From: Parvularcula sp039818345
GTDB lineage: Bacteria > Pseudomonadota > Alphaproteobacteria > Caulobacterales > Parvularculaceae
NCBI GenBank assembly: GCA_039818345.1
Contig: JBCBUC010000009.1
Span: 1-64,000, forward strand
Direction: 5' to 3'
Length of the DNA stretch: 64,000 nt
Position 1 is the first letter of the stretch. The number at the start of each line of letters is the position of its first letter. The notes below the pieces were generated by a model that saw only the letters and a program-made list of their open reading frames with translations, was not told where the DNA came from and did no database searches. Of this stretch, positions 8,271-18,130 are shown in pieces. The translations under genes were made by a program, and so were the position numbers.

Positions 8271-9491
8271 ATGGGGATGAACGACACAGTGATCGAAGAT
8301 TTCGAAACGCATGACGATTCACGCCGGTGGGTGATCCTGGCTGCGGGCGCTTTTGTGCTCGCACTGGTTATTTTTTTCGGTGCCGCGCGGCTTTTTGCTG
8401 CCGAAAGCGCGCGTACCGAACCGCTCACCGATACCCTGCCCCTGGTAGAGATGACCGCGATCAGGCCGGTCGATCAGGTCTTCACGGTAGAAGAAGAAGG
8501 TTTTCTTCGGCCCCGCGCTGAAATCAGCGTGGTCCCTGAGGTCTCGGGGAAAGTGGTTGAAGTCGCCGCCCAGCTGGAGCCAGGTGGCCGTTTCCAGGCG
8601 GGAGAGATCCTGTTCCGGATCGACCCGACGACATTCACGGCTGACGTCTTGCGCGCCGAGGCTGACCTCGCCTCCGCTAAGGCTGGCTTGACACGCGCGC
8701 AGTCGGAAAATGCGCGCCAGCAAAGACTTGCCGATATTGGCGCTGCCTCCGAGGCCGTTGTTGATCAAGCCCGCAGTGAACTCGCGAGCGCACGCGCGCA
8801 AGTTCAACAAGCCGAGGCTTCCCTCGTCAGCGCCCGCAAAAACCTCGCCGACACAGAAGTCCGCGCACCCTTCGAAGCGTCCGTCATCGACGAGGACATC
8901 GCGCTCGGCGATTATGTGCAACCCGGACAAAGCACAGCGACAATTTTCGACGTAAGCGCCGGCGAGATCCTGCTTGACCTTCTTCCCGTGGATGCCCGCG
9001 CCGTCCGCGCGGCCGCCGACGAAAACGGCGGCACGCTTGACGTCGTGATTGAGCCAACCGACGCAAGCGCCAGCACCGCCACCCTCACCGGCACGATCAA
9101 GCACTTCAGCAACTCCGTCGATCTTTTGACCCGGACCGTGCCCGTGATCGTAGACGTCCCAGGCGCCTTCACTGGCGGCGAAGGCGGTTTGGCGTATGCC
9201 AACGATTTTATGCATGTCACCATGCCCGCTCGGTCCAACGAAACGCTCTATGCCACGGCATCCGGTGTCATCAGGCAGGCCCAGTTTTTGTGGCTGCTCG
9301 ACGGTGACAGCAGGCTGACCGCTGTACCCGCCACCCCTGTCGACAGAGAAGGCAGCATGGTGATCTTCCGTTCTCCGAGCAATCTTGCCGGTCAAGAAGC
9401 CGTGCTCACAGCTTTGACCGAAGAAACTGAAGGCGCCGAAGTCAAGGTCGTGGTCGCCGACAATGCCGCTGACGCAGGGCCGATGCAATGA
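8271..9491 (+). CDS. RND efflux periplasmic adaptor (membrane fusion protein)
   Basis: A 406-residue HlyD/AcrA-type adaptor joining an inner-membrane pump to the outer-membrane factor. One N-terminal membrane segment (about 19-42) is followed by a lipoyl half (EISVVPEVSGKVVEV), a coiled-coil hairpin rich in Ala, Glu and Arg (about 125-190) and the second lipoyl half (VRAPFEASVIDEDIALGDYV). Beta-barrel and membrane-proximal domains follow. GGTAGGG precedes the ATG; an in-frame ATG two codons later is possible. Its stop overlaps the pump start as ATGA, so the two are translationally coupled. Confidence 0.9.
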   Translation: MGMNDTVIEDFETHDDSRRWVILAAGAFVLALVIFFGAARLFAAESARTEPLTDTLPLVEMTAIRPVDQVFTVEEEGFLRPRAEISVVPEVSGKVVEVAAQLEPGGRFQAGEILFRIDPTTFTADVLRAEADLASAKAGLTRAQSENARQQRLADIGAASEAVVDQARSELASARAQVQQAEASLVSARKNLADTEVRAPFEASVIDEDIALGDYVQPGQSTATIFDVSAGEILLDLLPVDARAVRAAADENGGTLDVVIEPTDASASTATLTGTIKHFSNSVDLLTRTVPVIVDVPGAFTGGEGGLAYANDFMHVTMPARSNETLYATASGVIRQAQFLWLLDGDSRLTAVPATPVDREGSMVIFRSPSNLAGQEAVLTALTEETEGAEVKVVVADNAADAGPMQ

Positions 9492-12400
9492 ACCGCACGA
9501 TCCGTTGGTTTGTCGACAGTCGCGTCGCGGCCAACCTCCTGGCTTTCTTTTTGGTTTTTGCGGGGCTTTTTTCCGCCACCACACTGACCATTCGTCTTTT
9601 CCCTGGCACCGTCTCCTACGCTGTCTCGATCATTGTGCCCTATCCCGGCGCGTCGCCCGAGGAGGTCGAAGAAGGCATCGTTGAGCCGATCGAAGAACAA
9701 ATCGAAGGCATCGAAGACGTCAGGGAAATCGACGCCACCGCAGCCGAGAACCAAGCCAGCATTGTCGTCAACCTCGACTTTGGTTCCGACACAGATGAGC
9801 TGGCCACGGAAATCCGTGACGCCGTCAATCAGATCACTGTTTTTCCCGAAGAATCCGAAGAACCACAGATCTCGGAAATCGACCAAGACGAACAGGTTGC
9901 CCAAGTCCTTCTCTATGGCCCTCGAGAGGCGATGGAGCTCAAAAAGATCGCCAACGAAGTACGCGACCGATTATTGAACTACGACTCGATGAGCCGTGTG
10001 GTGATCGAAGGGGTTCCCGATTACCTCATCGATATCGAGATTCCGTCGGCGCGCCTTGAAGCCCTTGGTCTGTCGCTCAACCAGATTGCGAGTTTGATCG
10101 GTGAGCGTTCGCTTGAGCTTTCCGGTGGCGAGATCGAAAACCGTGAACAGAGGCTTCTGGTCCGAACCCTCGGAAAAGCAGAGGTTGGTGAAGAATTCGG
10201 CTCGATCAGCCTACTCACATCAGCGGCGGGTACACCCACCCTGCTGAGCGAAATCGCGTCCATCGACGACGGTCTGTCCGATGAGCCGATCATCACGCGG
10301 TACAATGCGCAGCCGGCCATCGCGCTGAATATTTATAGGATCGGCGAAGAGCAAACCTTTGCCATCATCACCGATGTCAAAGAGATGATCGCGCAGTCAG
10401 AATCCGTTCTGCCGCCCAACGTGCAACTTGAGCTGTTTGACGACAATTCGAAGGGCCTCCGCGATCGGATTGGTCTCTTGGTTACTAATGCGATCTTGGG
10501 CTTCATCCTTATTCTCGCATTGCTTCTTTTGTTCCTGGATGTCCGGGTGGCATTTTGGGTCGGGGTTGGCGTTGCGATCAGCTTCGTTGGCACATTCATC
10601 CCGATGCAGATGGCTGGCATCACCATCAACCAGCTTTCGATTTTCGCCTTCATTTTGGCCATTGGTATCGTGGTGGATGACGCGATTGTTGTCGGTGAGA
10701 ACATCTATGCGACGGTCGAAGGTGGCGAAGAAGACCCCAAGCAAGCCGCCAAACGCGGCACTGAGCGTGTGGCAGCGCCTGTCTTTTTCTCCGTGTCCAC
10801 CACAGTGGTGGCGTTTCTTCCTTTGATGTTTGTCCCCTCCACCGTGGGACAGTTTATCTCTGACATCGCCTTCGTCGTATGCGCGGTGTTGGTCCTATCG
10901 TTGGTAGAAAGCTTCTTCATCCTCCCCAAACACCTCTCCCACTTGCACGATCGCAAGCCGAAATCGTGGTCGGTTCGCCGCTGGGCAGATCCTTTGCGGA
11001 ACAATGTGGCCAAGCGCCTCGATAACTTCAGTGAGCAGCGATTGCGTCCAGCGATCACGTTTGCAGCGACGAGACCCTGGGCCACGATCCTGTTCGCGGT
11101 GGCGATATTGGTGGTGACGCTCTCGCTCTTTTCTGGCGGCGTCATTCGGCAGATCTTCTTCCCTGAGATCGAAGGGAACTTCGTTTCTGCGGAGCTTGAG
11201 TTGGCTGAAGGCACATCCCAGGATCAGACGCTGGCCGCCGCCCAAGTCATCCTCGATAGTGCTGAAGAAGCAGCTAGAATCGTCGCCGACGACGCCAACA
11301 TCGACCCCGACGATGTGATCGAAGGGATCGTCTGGAGCCTTGGATCGAGCATCAATGGTTCAGGTCTCGGGGAGGTCTCGGTGGCCTCGGGGGCATCGGC
11401 CAACGCCGGCTTCTTCACCGTCAAAATTCAGGACGCAGCCGAACGCCGGTTCACCGCAATCGATTTCGAAGCGGCGTGGCGCCAAGCCACAGGCCGGATC
11501 CCGGGCGCGCAAAAACTAACCTTCTCTTACAGCCTCACAAGCTCAGCCTTGCCGGTGGAGATCCTTGTGCTGGGGACTGACGACGATGAAGCGCGGGCCG
11601 CCGTCAAGGAACTCCGTACACGGCTCGAGGAGATGCGCGGCGTTTTTGATGTCACCGATGACCGCTTCCGCACCACAGACGAAGTCCAGATCTCGCTTCG
11701 CCCTGAGGCTGCGGCCTTTGGCGTGGACCTCCAGACCGTCGCACAAGCCGTGCGGGCGTCCTATTTCGGCGCCGAAGCCACGCGGATCCAACGCGACCGC
11801 GAAGAAATTGAAGTCCGTGTCCGTCTTCCTGAAAATGAACGGGCCACCATCGAGGACATCAAGCGGCAAAAAATCATGATCGCCGGTGAAGCCGTCCCGA
11901 TCGCCGCGGTGGCCAACATCACTGTGGGTCAGGCACCGGCTGCCATCACCAGGCTCGATGGCAAGAGGCTCTTCTCGCTGAAGGCCGATGTCGATCCCAA
12001 CATCACCACCGGCGGCGCGATCACGGCACGTCTCCTCGGCCCCGTTTGGGACGAGGTGCGTGCCGACTTCCCTAACGTCACCGTGAAGACAGGCGGCGAC
12101 CAGGAAGAACAAGCCCGCGCCATGCCGCCATTGATCAGAAACTTCGTGCTCGCCCTTTTTGCCATCTACGTCCTTCTGGCCCTCGCCTTCCGGAGCTACA
12201 GCCAGCCGTTCGTTGTGATGTCGGTCATCCCCTTCGGTCTTATCGGTGCCTTCTGGGGGCACGCGATGCTGGGGCTCGATATCTCGCTGTTGTCGATCTT
12301 TGGCATCATTGGTCTTTCTGGGGTGATCATCAACGACGCGCTGTTGATGGTTGACTATATCAATGAGAAACTTGGCAAGGGATTGGAACGGATTGATGCT

Positions 12401-12664
12401 GTCGTTGATGCGGCAATCGTCCGCTTTCGGCCGATTATCCTGACATCACTGACAACATTCTTCGGTGTCACACCGATCGTCTTGGAACAGAGCGTCCAGG
12501 CTGCGTTTTTGAAACCCACCGCTGTTTCTTTGGGCTTCGGCATTTTGTTCGGAACCGCAGTATTGATGCTCATCGTTCCAGCTGTCGCTGTGTTGCACCT
12601 CAAGGCCAAGGCCTTTTTCGCCAAACTCACCGGAGGCGTCGCCGAAGAACCTGCGGCGGCGTAG
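9488..12664 (+). CDS. RND efflux inner-membrane permease (AcrB/HAE family)
   Basis: A 1058-residue proton-driven RND transporter. It has the usual two-fold repeat: TM1 near 12-30, a large periplasmic loop, TM2-6 (about 330-480), TM7 near 535, a second loop and TM8-12 (about 875-1040). TM4 carries GIVVDDAIVVGENI with the paired aspartates of proton relay (about 397-398). The second half has the equivalent GVIINDALLMVDYI without the acidic pair, as expected. It probably exports drugs, detergents or lipophilic metabolites with the adjacent adaptor and OMF; the substrate cannot be read from sequence. Confidence 0.93.
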   Translation: MNRTIRWFVDSRVAANLLAFFLVFAGLFSATTLTIRLFPGTVSYAVSIIVPYPGASPEEVEEGIVEPIEEQIEGIEDVREIDATAAENQASIVVNLDFGSDTDELATEIRDAVNQITVFPEESEEPQISEIDQDEQVAQVLLYGPREAMELKKIANEVRDRLLNYDSMSRVVIEGVPDYLIDIEIPSARLEALGLSLNQIASLIGERSLELSGGEIENREQRLLVRTLGKAEVGEEFGSISLLTSAAGTPTLLSEIASIDDGLSDEPIITRYNAQPAIALNIYRIGEEQTFAIITDVKEMIAQSESVLPPNVQLELFDDNSKGLRDRIGLLVTNAILGFILILALLLLFLDVRVAFWVGVGVAISFVGTFIPMQMAGITINQLSIFAFILAIGIVVDDAIVVGENIYATVEGGEEDPKQAAKRGTERVAAPVFFSVSTTVVAFLPLMFVPSTVGQFISDIAFVVCAVLVLSLVESFFILPKHLSHLHDRKPKSWSVRRWADPLRNNVAKRLDNFSEQRLRPAITFAATRPWATILFAVAILVVTLSLFSGGVIRQIFFPEIEGNFVSAELELAEGTSQDQTLAAAQVILDSAEEAARIVADDANIDPDDVIEGIVWSLGSSINGSGLGEVSVASGASANAGFFTVKIQDAAERRFTAIDFEAAWRQATGRIPGAQKLTFSYSLTSSALPVEILVLGTDDDEARAAVKELRTRLEEMRGVFDVTDDRFRTTDEVQISLRPEAAAFGVDLQTVAQAVRASYFGAEATRIQRDREEIEVRVRLPENERATIEDIKRQKIMIAGEAVPIAAVANITVGQAPAAITRLDGKRLFSLKADVDPNITTGGAITARLLGPVWDEVRADFPNVTVKTGGDQEEQARAMPPLIRNFVLALFAIYVLLALAFRSYSQPFVVMSVIPFGLIGAFWGHAMLGLDISLLSIFGIIGLSGVIINDALLMVDYINEKLGKGLERIDAVVDAAIVRFRPIILTSLTTFFGVTPIVLEQSVQAAFLKPTAVSLGFGILFGTAVLMLIVPAVAVLHLKAKAFFAKLTGGVAEEPAAA

Positions 12665-12726
12665 TCTAGGGGTAGAGACGATGCGCGGACGCGCCTATAG
12701 CCTCCTCCCACCCGTGCAGGAGACGA

Positions 12727-14658
12727 ATGGCCGACGCTGACATCGACAACAAAAAGCCATTGATCGGCCATGCGCTGATCGCCGACGAGGTACGGAGGCT
12801 GCCGCCGCGGCCTGGCGTCTACCGCATGTTCGGCGATGGCGGCGAGGTTCTTTATGTCGGCAAGGCCCGAAGCCTCAAATCACGCGTGTCCAATTATGCC
12901 ACGCTCAACGGCCATTCGAACCGCATCGCGCGCATGATCTCGGAAACCCGGGCGATGGAGTTCGTGGTCACCGACACAGAGACCGAGGCGCTTCTTCTTG
13001 AGGCCAATCTGATCAAACAGCTCCGTCCTCGGTACAATGTGTTGTTACGAGACGACAAGAGCTTTGCGTCAATCTTGATCGCCGACGACCATGCCTATCC
13101 GCAAATCCTCAAGCATCGTGGTGCACAGAAACGTCCTGGCGCCTATTTTGGCCCCTTCGCCAGCGCGAACGCTGTTAATCGCGGCCTCAACACTTTGCAA
13201 AAGGCATTTCTTCTTCGTTCGTGCAATGACAGCGTATTCGAAAACCGTGAACGACCTTGCCTTCTTTATCAAATCAAACGCTGCGCTGCTCCGTGTACAG
13301 GTGTCATCAGCGAACCTGACTATAAAGAGCTCGTCGAGCAGGCCGCTCTTTTTCTGCGCGGCGGCAACCGCGAGGTGGTCGCGGGTCTTTCCAAAGACAT
13401 GGAGACGGCGGCCGAAGCGTTAGAGTTTGAGCGGGCTGCGAGGTTGCGGGACCGCATTCGTGCGCTTGCTCACCTTCAAGAAAGCCAAGGCATCAACCCT
13501 GGATCCGTGGATGAAGCCGACGTCTTTGCCATCTACACCGATGGCGGACAGTCCTGTGTGCAAGCTTTTTTCTTCCGTGCAGGACAAAACCTTGGCAGCC
13601 GCGCTTATTTTCCCAAAGCGGATAAGGACATCGCGGAACAAGAAGTCTTGGCCTCGTTTCTGGCCCAATTCTATGACGGCCGGATGCCGCCGCGGACAAT
13701 CTTGCTCTCCTCGGAGATCGACGACCGTGTGCTGCTCGGCGAAGCATTGACGGTGAAAGCCGGGCGAAAAGTTGAAGTCCTGTCCCCCCAGCGAGGCGAA
13801 AAGAAGGATCTCGTTGCCCATGCCCTGATGAACGCCCGCGAAGCGCTCGGGCGCCGTCTGGCAGACACAGCAAGCCAAAAACGCTTGATGGACGCGCTCG
13901 CGGAAACCCTTGAGCTGACCGCCACCCCCACCCGGGTGGAATGCTATGACAACTCCCATATCGGCGGTACAGGGATGGTCGGCGGAATGGTGGTCGCCGA
14001 CGAAGAAGGCTTTGCCCGGAACAAATACCGCAAGTTTAATATCAAAGATGACGACGTCGTTGGCGGCGATGATTTTGGCGCGATGCGAGAAGTGCTAAGA
14101 CGCCGCTTTGGTCGCTTGGTGAAAGAAAGCGCTCCCGGCCAAGACGATTGGCCTTCGGTGGTCGTTATTGATGGCGGGTTGGGTCAACTCTCAGCCGCCA
14201 AAGAAGCAATGGAGGATGCGGGAATACGCGTCGGCTCTGATACCGAGGGGGGCGACATCATGCTCCTGACGATCGCTAAAGCTCGGCGGGATGACGCACA
14301 CGGAGGGAAAACCGCTGACCGGTCAGCCTCCGCGGTCGCCGAACAGTTCTTCGCGCCGGGCCGCTCGCCTTTCATGCTGCCGCCGCGCTCCCCCGTCCTT
14401 TATTATCTTCAGCGGCTGCGGGACGAGGCTCACCGATTTGCGATCGGAGCCCAACGGGCCAAACGGCAAAAGCAGATGACGTCAAACCCGCTCGATGCCA
14501 TTGAAGGTGTTGGCGCCTCACGGAAAAAAGCGTTGCTGCACCATTTCGGCTCAGCAAAAGGCGTGGCGCGCGCCAAGCCCGCTGACCTTGAAGAAGTGAA
14601 CGGCATATCCGCTGCCCTCGCGCAGCGAATCTATGACCATTTCCACAGCCAGAGATAA
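12727..14658 (+). CDS. uvrC: Excinuclease ABC subunit C
   Basis: A 643-residue nucleotide-excision repair nuclease that makes both incisions around a UvrB-bound lesion. It has an N-terminal GIY-YIG nuclease domain (PGVYRMF... EVLYVGKARSLKSRV, about 24-105). A cysteine-containing region (RPCLLYQIKRCAAPC) follows, then a UVR motif that binds UvrB (LEFERAARLRDRIRAL, about 226-245). The RNase H-like nuclease domain has VECYDNSHIGGTGMVGGMVV (about 401-420) and a tandem helix-hairpin-helix lies at the C-terminus. AGGAGA precedes the start. It stands alone between the RND genes and a secreted-protein gene. Confidence 0.96.
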   Translation: MADADIDNKKPLIGHALIADEVRRLPPRPGVYRMFGDGGEVLYVGKARSLKSRVSNYATLNGHSNRIARMISETRAMEFVVTDTETEALLLEANLIKQLRPRYNVLLRDDKSFASILIADDHAYPQILKHRGAQKRPGAYFGPFASANAVNRGLNTLQKAFLLRSCNDSVFENRERPCLLYQIKRCAAPCTGVISEPDYKELVEQAALFLRGGNREVVAGLSKDMETAAEALEFERAARLRDRIRALAHLQESQGINPGSVDEADVFAIYTDGGQSCVQAFFFRAGQNLGSRAYFPKADKDIAEQEVLASFLAQFYDGRMPPRTILLSSEIDDRVLLGEALTVKAGRKVEVLSPQRGEKKDLVAHALMNAREALGRRLADTASQKRLMDALAETLELTATPTRVECYDNSHIGGTGMVGGMVVADEEGFARNKYRKFNIKDDDVVGGDDFGAMREVLRRRFGRLVKESAPGQDDWPSVVVIDGGLGQLSAAKEAMEDAGIRVGSDTEGGDIMLLTIAKARRDDAHGGKTADRSASAVAEQFFAPGRSPFMLPPRSPVLYYLQRLRDEAHRFAIGAQRAKRQKQMTSNPLDAIEGVGASRKKALLHHFGSAKGVARAKPADLEEVNGISAALAQRIYDHFHSQR

Positions 14659-14731
14659 GTGTCATAAAGGCTTGCCTACACCTGTAGTTCTTTGCCAAGT
14701 AACGCCCAGGGAATCCGAAGGGCCACGTTCC

Positions 14732-15214
14732 ATGACCATCAAAACTCTCGTCGTCGCAACGCTCGCAGCGAGCATCACTCCTGCTCTCGCGCAAGATTCG
14801 GCGTTGCGCCTCACCGAGGCATCGGCCCAAGCCATCATCGAAGGCTGCCGTGCGTTTGCGGATGAAAATGAGCTGACCATCGCCATCACAATTGTCGATG
14901 ACCGCACGCAACTGTTTGCCTATCGCCGCATGGACACGCTCCGTCAGGGTCCGGCAGAATTGGCGGGCGAAAAGGCCGACTACGCAGCACGGTGGGGCGC
15001 ATCCACCGAAGGCCTCGCTGAAGCTGTCAGCGAAGGCAGGCTTGGCTGGGCGTTAAGCTCGAAAGGCACCCCCATTGGCGGCGGCGTACCGATTTACTCT
15101 CGGAACGGCGTGCTTTTGGGCGGTATCGGCGTTTCAGGTGCGACAGCTGAAGAAGATGCGGCCTGTGCCCGTGCTGGCATCGAAAGCGCTGGTCTAAGGG
15201 ACAGCCGTCGTTGA
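14732..15214 (+). CDS. GlcG/HbpS-family secreted protein
   Basis: A 160-residue protein with a signal peptide (MTIKTLVVATLAASITPALA). A single GlcG/HbpS domain follows, with ITIVDDRTQLFAYRRMD, AGEKADYAARWGAST, GGGVPIY and GGIGVSGATAEEDAACARAGIES. HbpS members bind haem; GlcG is of unknown role. The ATG at 14732 is chosen because it begins the signal peptide; the frame stays open upstream into uvrC but without plausible coding. No haem ligand can be pointed out by eye. Confidence 0.85.
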   Translation: MTIKTLVVATLAASITPALAQDSALRLTEASAQAIIEGCRAFADENELTIAITIVDDRTQLFAYRRMDTLRQGPAELAGEKADYAARWGASTEGLAEAVSEGRLGWALSSKGTPIGGGVPIYSRNGVLLGGIGVSGATAEEDAACARAGIESAGLRDSRR

Positions 15215-15324
15215 TGGAAAAGGTTTGGCCTTAGCAGCCGACTTATCATCCCGGTTAAATTGAAGTCTAAAGTTCCCAGCACTTATCGCTTTCTCGCGAT
15301 CTTTCGTCTGAACGTCATCAGCAC

Positions 15325-15360
15325 AACGCGTTCTTCCGGTGCGACCGGAGAGAACGCGTT
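15325..15360. repeat. Strong intergenic hairpin, no T-tract
   Basis: AACGCGTTCT-TCCGGT-GCG-ACCGGA-G-AGAACGCGTT is a 16-base-pair inverted repeat with a 3-base loop and one bulged G. It lies between the convergent GlcG-like gene and pepA. Neither side has a T-run, so it is not a standard intrinsic terminator. It may be a REP-like element, a bidirectional mRNA 3'-end stabiliser or a protein site. Confidence 0.75.
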
Positions 15361-15413
15361 CACTGTCTGAAACGGAGCACCATTCCAGGTCAGAGCAACA
15401 GTTTTCGTGCCCA

Positions 15414-16865
15414 TTACCCCTCGTGCTGCCGGACCCATCCATCAAGAAGCCTCACACCAAAACCTGTACCGCCCTTAGGCTCGGTATCGGTGTCCTTCTT
15501 TTTCCACGCGGTGCCCGCGATATCGAGATGGGCCCACGGCGTTTCTTTTTCGACAAAGCGCGACAGGAACGCGGCGGCGGACGAACTGCCGCCGTCCCGA
15601 CCACCGATGTTCTTCATGTCCGCCACGTCGGATTTGATCATGTCGCGATGAACATCACCAAGCGGCATCCGCCACAGAACATCCCCTGTCGCTTCCCCGG
15701 CCTCCAGGAGCGCCGCGGCGAGGGCATCACTCTCTGTGAACAGACCACCATGCTCATGGGCAAGAGCAATGATGATGGCGCCGGTCAGGGTCGCAAGATC
15801 CACCATTGCTTTGGGCTTATAGCGGTCCTGCGCATAGGTGAGGACGTCGGCCATGACGAGCCGGCCTTCCGCATCCGTGTTCAGAATTTCGATCGTCTGA
15901 CCCGACATCGAAGTGACGATGTCACCTGGACGCTGGGCATTGCCGCCAGGCATGTTCTCGACAAGCCCGACCAAGCCAACAACGTTGCACTTGGCCTTTC
16001 GACCGGCCAGTGCCCGCATGGCACCGACAACGGCGGCCGAACCGCCCATGTCCATTTTCATCTCGTCCATATTGGCAGCCGGCTTGATACTGATGCCGCC
16101 GGTGTCAAAGGTGACACCCTTACCGATGAACGCGAGCGGCCGGTCACCATCGTTCCCGCCATTCCAGCGCATCACGACCATTTTGCTTTCGAAAGCCGAG
16201 CCCTGGCCCACGCCGAGCAAGCTGCCCATACCGAGCTTCGCCATCTCGTCTTCGCCGAGGATATCCACCTCGACACCGAAGCTTTCGAGTTCGCGGCAGC
16301 GCTCAGCATAACTCTCCGGGTTCAGAATGTTTGGCGGCTCCGTCACCAGGTCGCGAGCGAGCTTCACGCCCGCATAAACTTCCCGGAGCGGAGCAAACGC
16401 TGCCTCCGCATCTGGGTCATCGGTCATCACGGTGATTTTCGCGAGCTTTGGCAGCTGATCCGCTTCAGCTTTTTTGCGGTATTTGGTGAAGCGGTAAGAG
16501 CGCTGAACAGCCCCATAGGCTAGATGCACAGCCCCGCCATCCGGCGCAACAATCGCAAGACTGACCTGCTTGGCCAAGGCAAGTGCAGCCGCCTTTCCGC
16601 CGAGCTTCGCCATCTTAAGATCGTCTGCCGCGTCAATCTCACCGGCGCCGAGCAACACCACGATGGTCTCGGGTTGGCTGACATGGCCTGCTAACATGAT
16701 AGTCTGGCCTGGCTTTCCTGAAAAATCTGATGCTTTGGCTGCGCGTTTCAGATCATCAGCCATATCCGCAAGCGCCGGCGGCACGGAAATATCGCTCTCC
16801 TTTGCCACAGGAATGACCACCATTCCCGCATCGGGTAGCGAGCTTGCGAAACTGACATCGACCAT
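15414..16865 (-). CDS. pepA: Leucyl aminopeptidase (M17)
   Basis: A 483-residue cytoplasmic metallo-aminopeptidase with two metal ions. The C-terminal catalytic domain has FIGKGVTFDTGGISIKP (Lys and Asp ligands) and the M17 signature NTDAEGRL at about 326-333, preceded by ATLTGA-type motifs further on. The N-terminal macrodomain-like half is as usual. Length matches the family. It is divergent from lptF with about 100 bases between them, an arrangement common in proteobacteria. Confidence 0.95.
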   Translation of the reverse strand: MVDVSFASSLPDAGMVVIPVAKESDISVPPALADMADDLKRAAKASDFSGKPGQTIMLAGHVSQPETIVVLLGAGEIDAADDLKMAKLGGKAAALALAKQVSLAIVAPDGGAVHLAYGAVQRSYRFTKYRKKAEADQLPKLAKITVMTDDPDAEAAFAPLREVYAGVKLARDLVTEPPNILNPESYAERCRELESFGVEVDILGEDEMAKLGMGSLLGVGQGSAFESKMVVMRWNGGNDGDRPLAFIGKGVTFDTGGISIKPAANMDEMKMDMGGSAAVVGAMRALAGRKAKCNVVGLVGLVENMPGGNAQRPGDIVTSMSGQTIEILNTDAEGRLVMADVLTYAQDRYKPKAMVDLATLTGAIIIALAHEHGGLFTESDALAAALLEAGEATGDVLWRMPLGDVHRDMIKSDVADMKNIGGRDGGSSSAAAFLSRFVEKETPWAHLDIAGTAWKKKDTDTEPKGGTGFGVRLLDGWVRQHEG

Positions 16866-16972
16866 TGCATTCTCCTATTCAAAGACGGCCTCGAAACCGT
16901 TCAAGGTTCCGTGCTAGGCGCCTTGGCTAGCGTTGCAAATCCCTAGTGCTGCCTGTCAACGATGAGGAATTT

Positions 16973-18130
16973 TTGAGCCGTCTCGATCGATATATTTTCA
17001 AACAGGCATTGGTCCCGTTTTTACTGATCCTCGCTTGCACGACGGCCGTCGCTTGGTTGACACAAGTTCTCAACCGGATGGACTTGATCGTCGACGATGG
17101 CGGCACTTTGGTCGTTTTTTTCAAGGTCACCATGTTGCTGATTCCCAGCCTCGTGGGCCTTGTGTTGCCGATCGCCCTTTTGGCGGCCTGCCTCTACGTC
17201 ATCAATGTGCTGATGGTGGACAGCGAAATCCCTGTGATGCGAGCAGCGGGTGCGAGCCGTTTGCGCCTCGCCAAGCCCCTTCTAGTGCTGTCGGTGCTGG
17301 CGTCAGCAACGGTTCTGTTCATCAATCTCGATTTGCAGCCCCGCAGTTATCGGCTGCTCAAAGAGACGATTTATGATGTGCGGAACGACCTCGCGAGCTC
17401 GCTCGTGCGGGACAAAGTGTTCACCGAGGTGGTTGGCGGTCTCACCGTCTACGCAGAAGATGTCCGCCCAGGCGATCAATATGTGGGGCTTCATATTTAT
17501 GATGCCCGGGACCGGAGCCGCGAGACAACTTACACGGCCGAGAATGGAGTGTTTGCGGTCACCGAGGCTGGCCCACGTCTCTTTTTGTTGCGCGGCACGG
17601 CGCAGTGGCAAGATCCCGAAAGCGGCAAGATCGAGATCGTCCGGTTCAATGAAACGGCCGTGGACATGGCTGAACTCGACAGCAACCAGGGTGCGGCCAG
17701 AAACTATGAGGGGACGGAACGGTACCTCAGTGAGCTGTTCAATCCCGATCTCAGCAATCCCTATGACGAACGGCTTGCCGGTCGTCTCATTGCGGAAGGC
17801 CATTCGAGACTGGCCACCCCCCTCTATTGCATCGCGTTTGCTCTCTTGGCGGCGGCCTTTTTGCTAACCGCGACCACATCGCGCCGCGGTTACGCCAAGC
17901 GGATCTTGATCGCGAGCTTGACCGCAGGCTCTGTCAGGATTGCAGGCTATCTCTCGCAAAGCCTGGCGGCGGAGACGCCAAGCTTTAATACCATTCAGTA
18001 TGCGGTCCCCGTCATCACTATTATCGTCTGTATGGTGATTGTGGCTAACCCTAATCGGTATCGCTTCCGAAGTGATATGTGGTTGCAACGCCAACGCGGC
18101 GGTCAAGAGAGCGTTGAGGCCAGCGCATGA
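16973..18130 (+). CDS. lptF: LPS export ABC transporter permease LptF
   Basis: A 385-residue inner-membrane subunit of the LptB2FG complex, which extracts lipopolysaccharide from the inner membrane. It has three N-terminal membrane segments (first near LVPFLLILACTTAVAWL), a periplasmic beta-jellyroll domain (about 130-260) and three C-terminal segments. The TTG at 16973 is preferred because GAGG stands 5 bases upstream and the protein then begins LSRLDRYIFKQ, as in relatives. A GTG 27 bases earlier is the alternative. The stop overlaps lptG as ATGA. Confidence 0.92.
   Translation: MSRLDRYIFKQALVPFLLILACTTAVAWLTQVLNRMDLIVDDGGTLVVFFKVTMLLIPSLVGLVLPIALLAACLYVINVLMVDSEIPVMRAAGASRLRLAKPLLVLSVLASATVLFINLDLQPRSYRLLKETIYDVRNDLASSLVRDKVFTEVVGGLTVYAEDVRPGDQYVGLHIYDARDRSRETTYTAENGVFAVTEAGPRLFLLRGTAQWQDPESGKIEIVRFNETAVDMAELDSNQGAARNYEGTERYLSELFNPDLSNPYDERLAGRLIAEGHSRLATPLYCIAFALLAAAFLLTATTSRRGYAKRILIASLTAGSVRIAGYLSQSLAAETPSFNTIQYAVPVITIIVCMVIVANPNRYRFRSDMWLQRQRGGQESVEASA

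Noticed and set aside
8319..9584. 421-codon minus-strand open frame
   Set aside because: Antisense to the RND adaptor and pump start; composition is that of a shadow frame and it has no motifs.
15339..16523. 394-codon plus-strand open frame
   Set aside because: Antisense to pepA, which carries the NTDAEGRL signature; it also runs through the intergenic hairpin.
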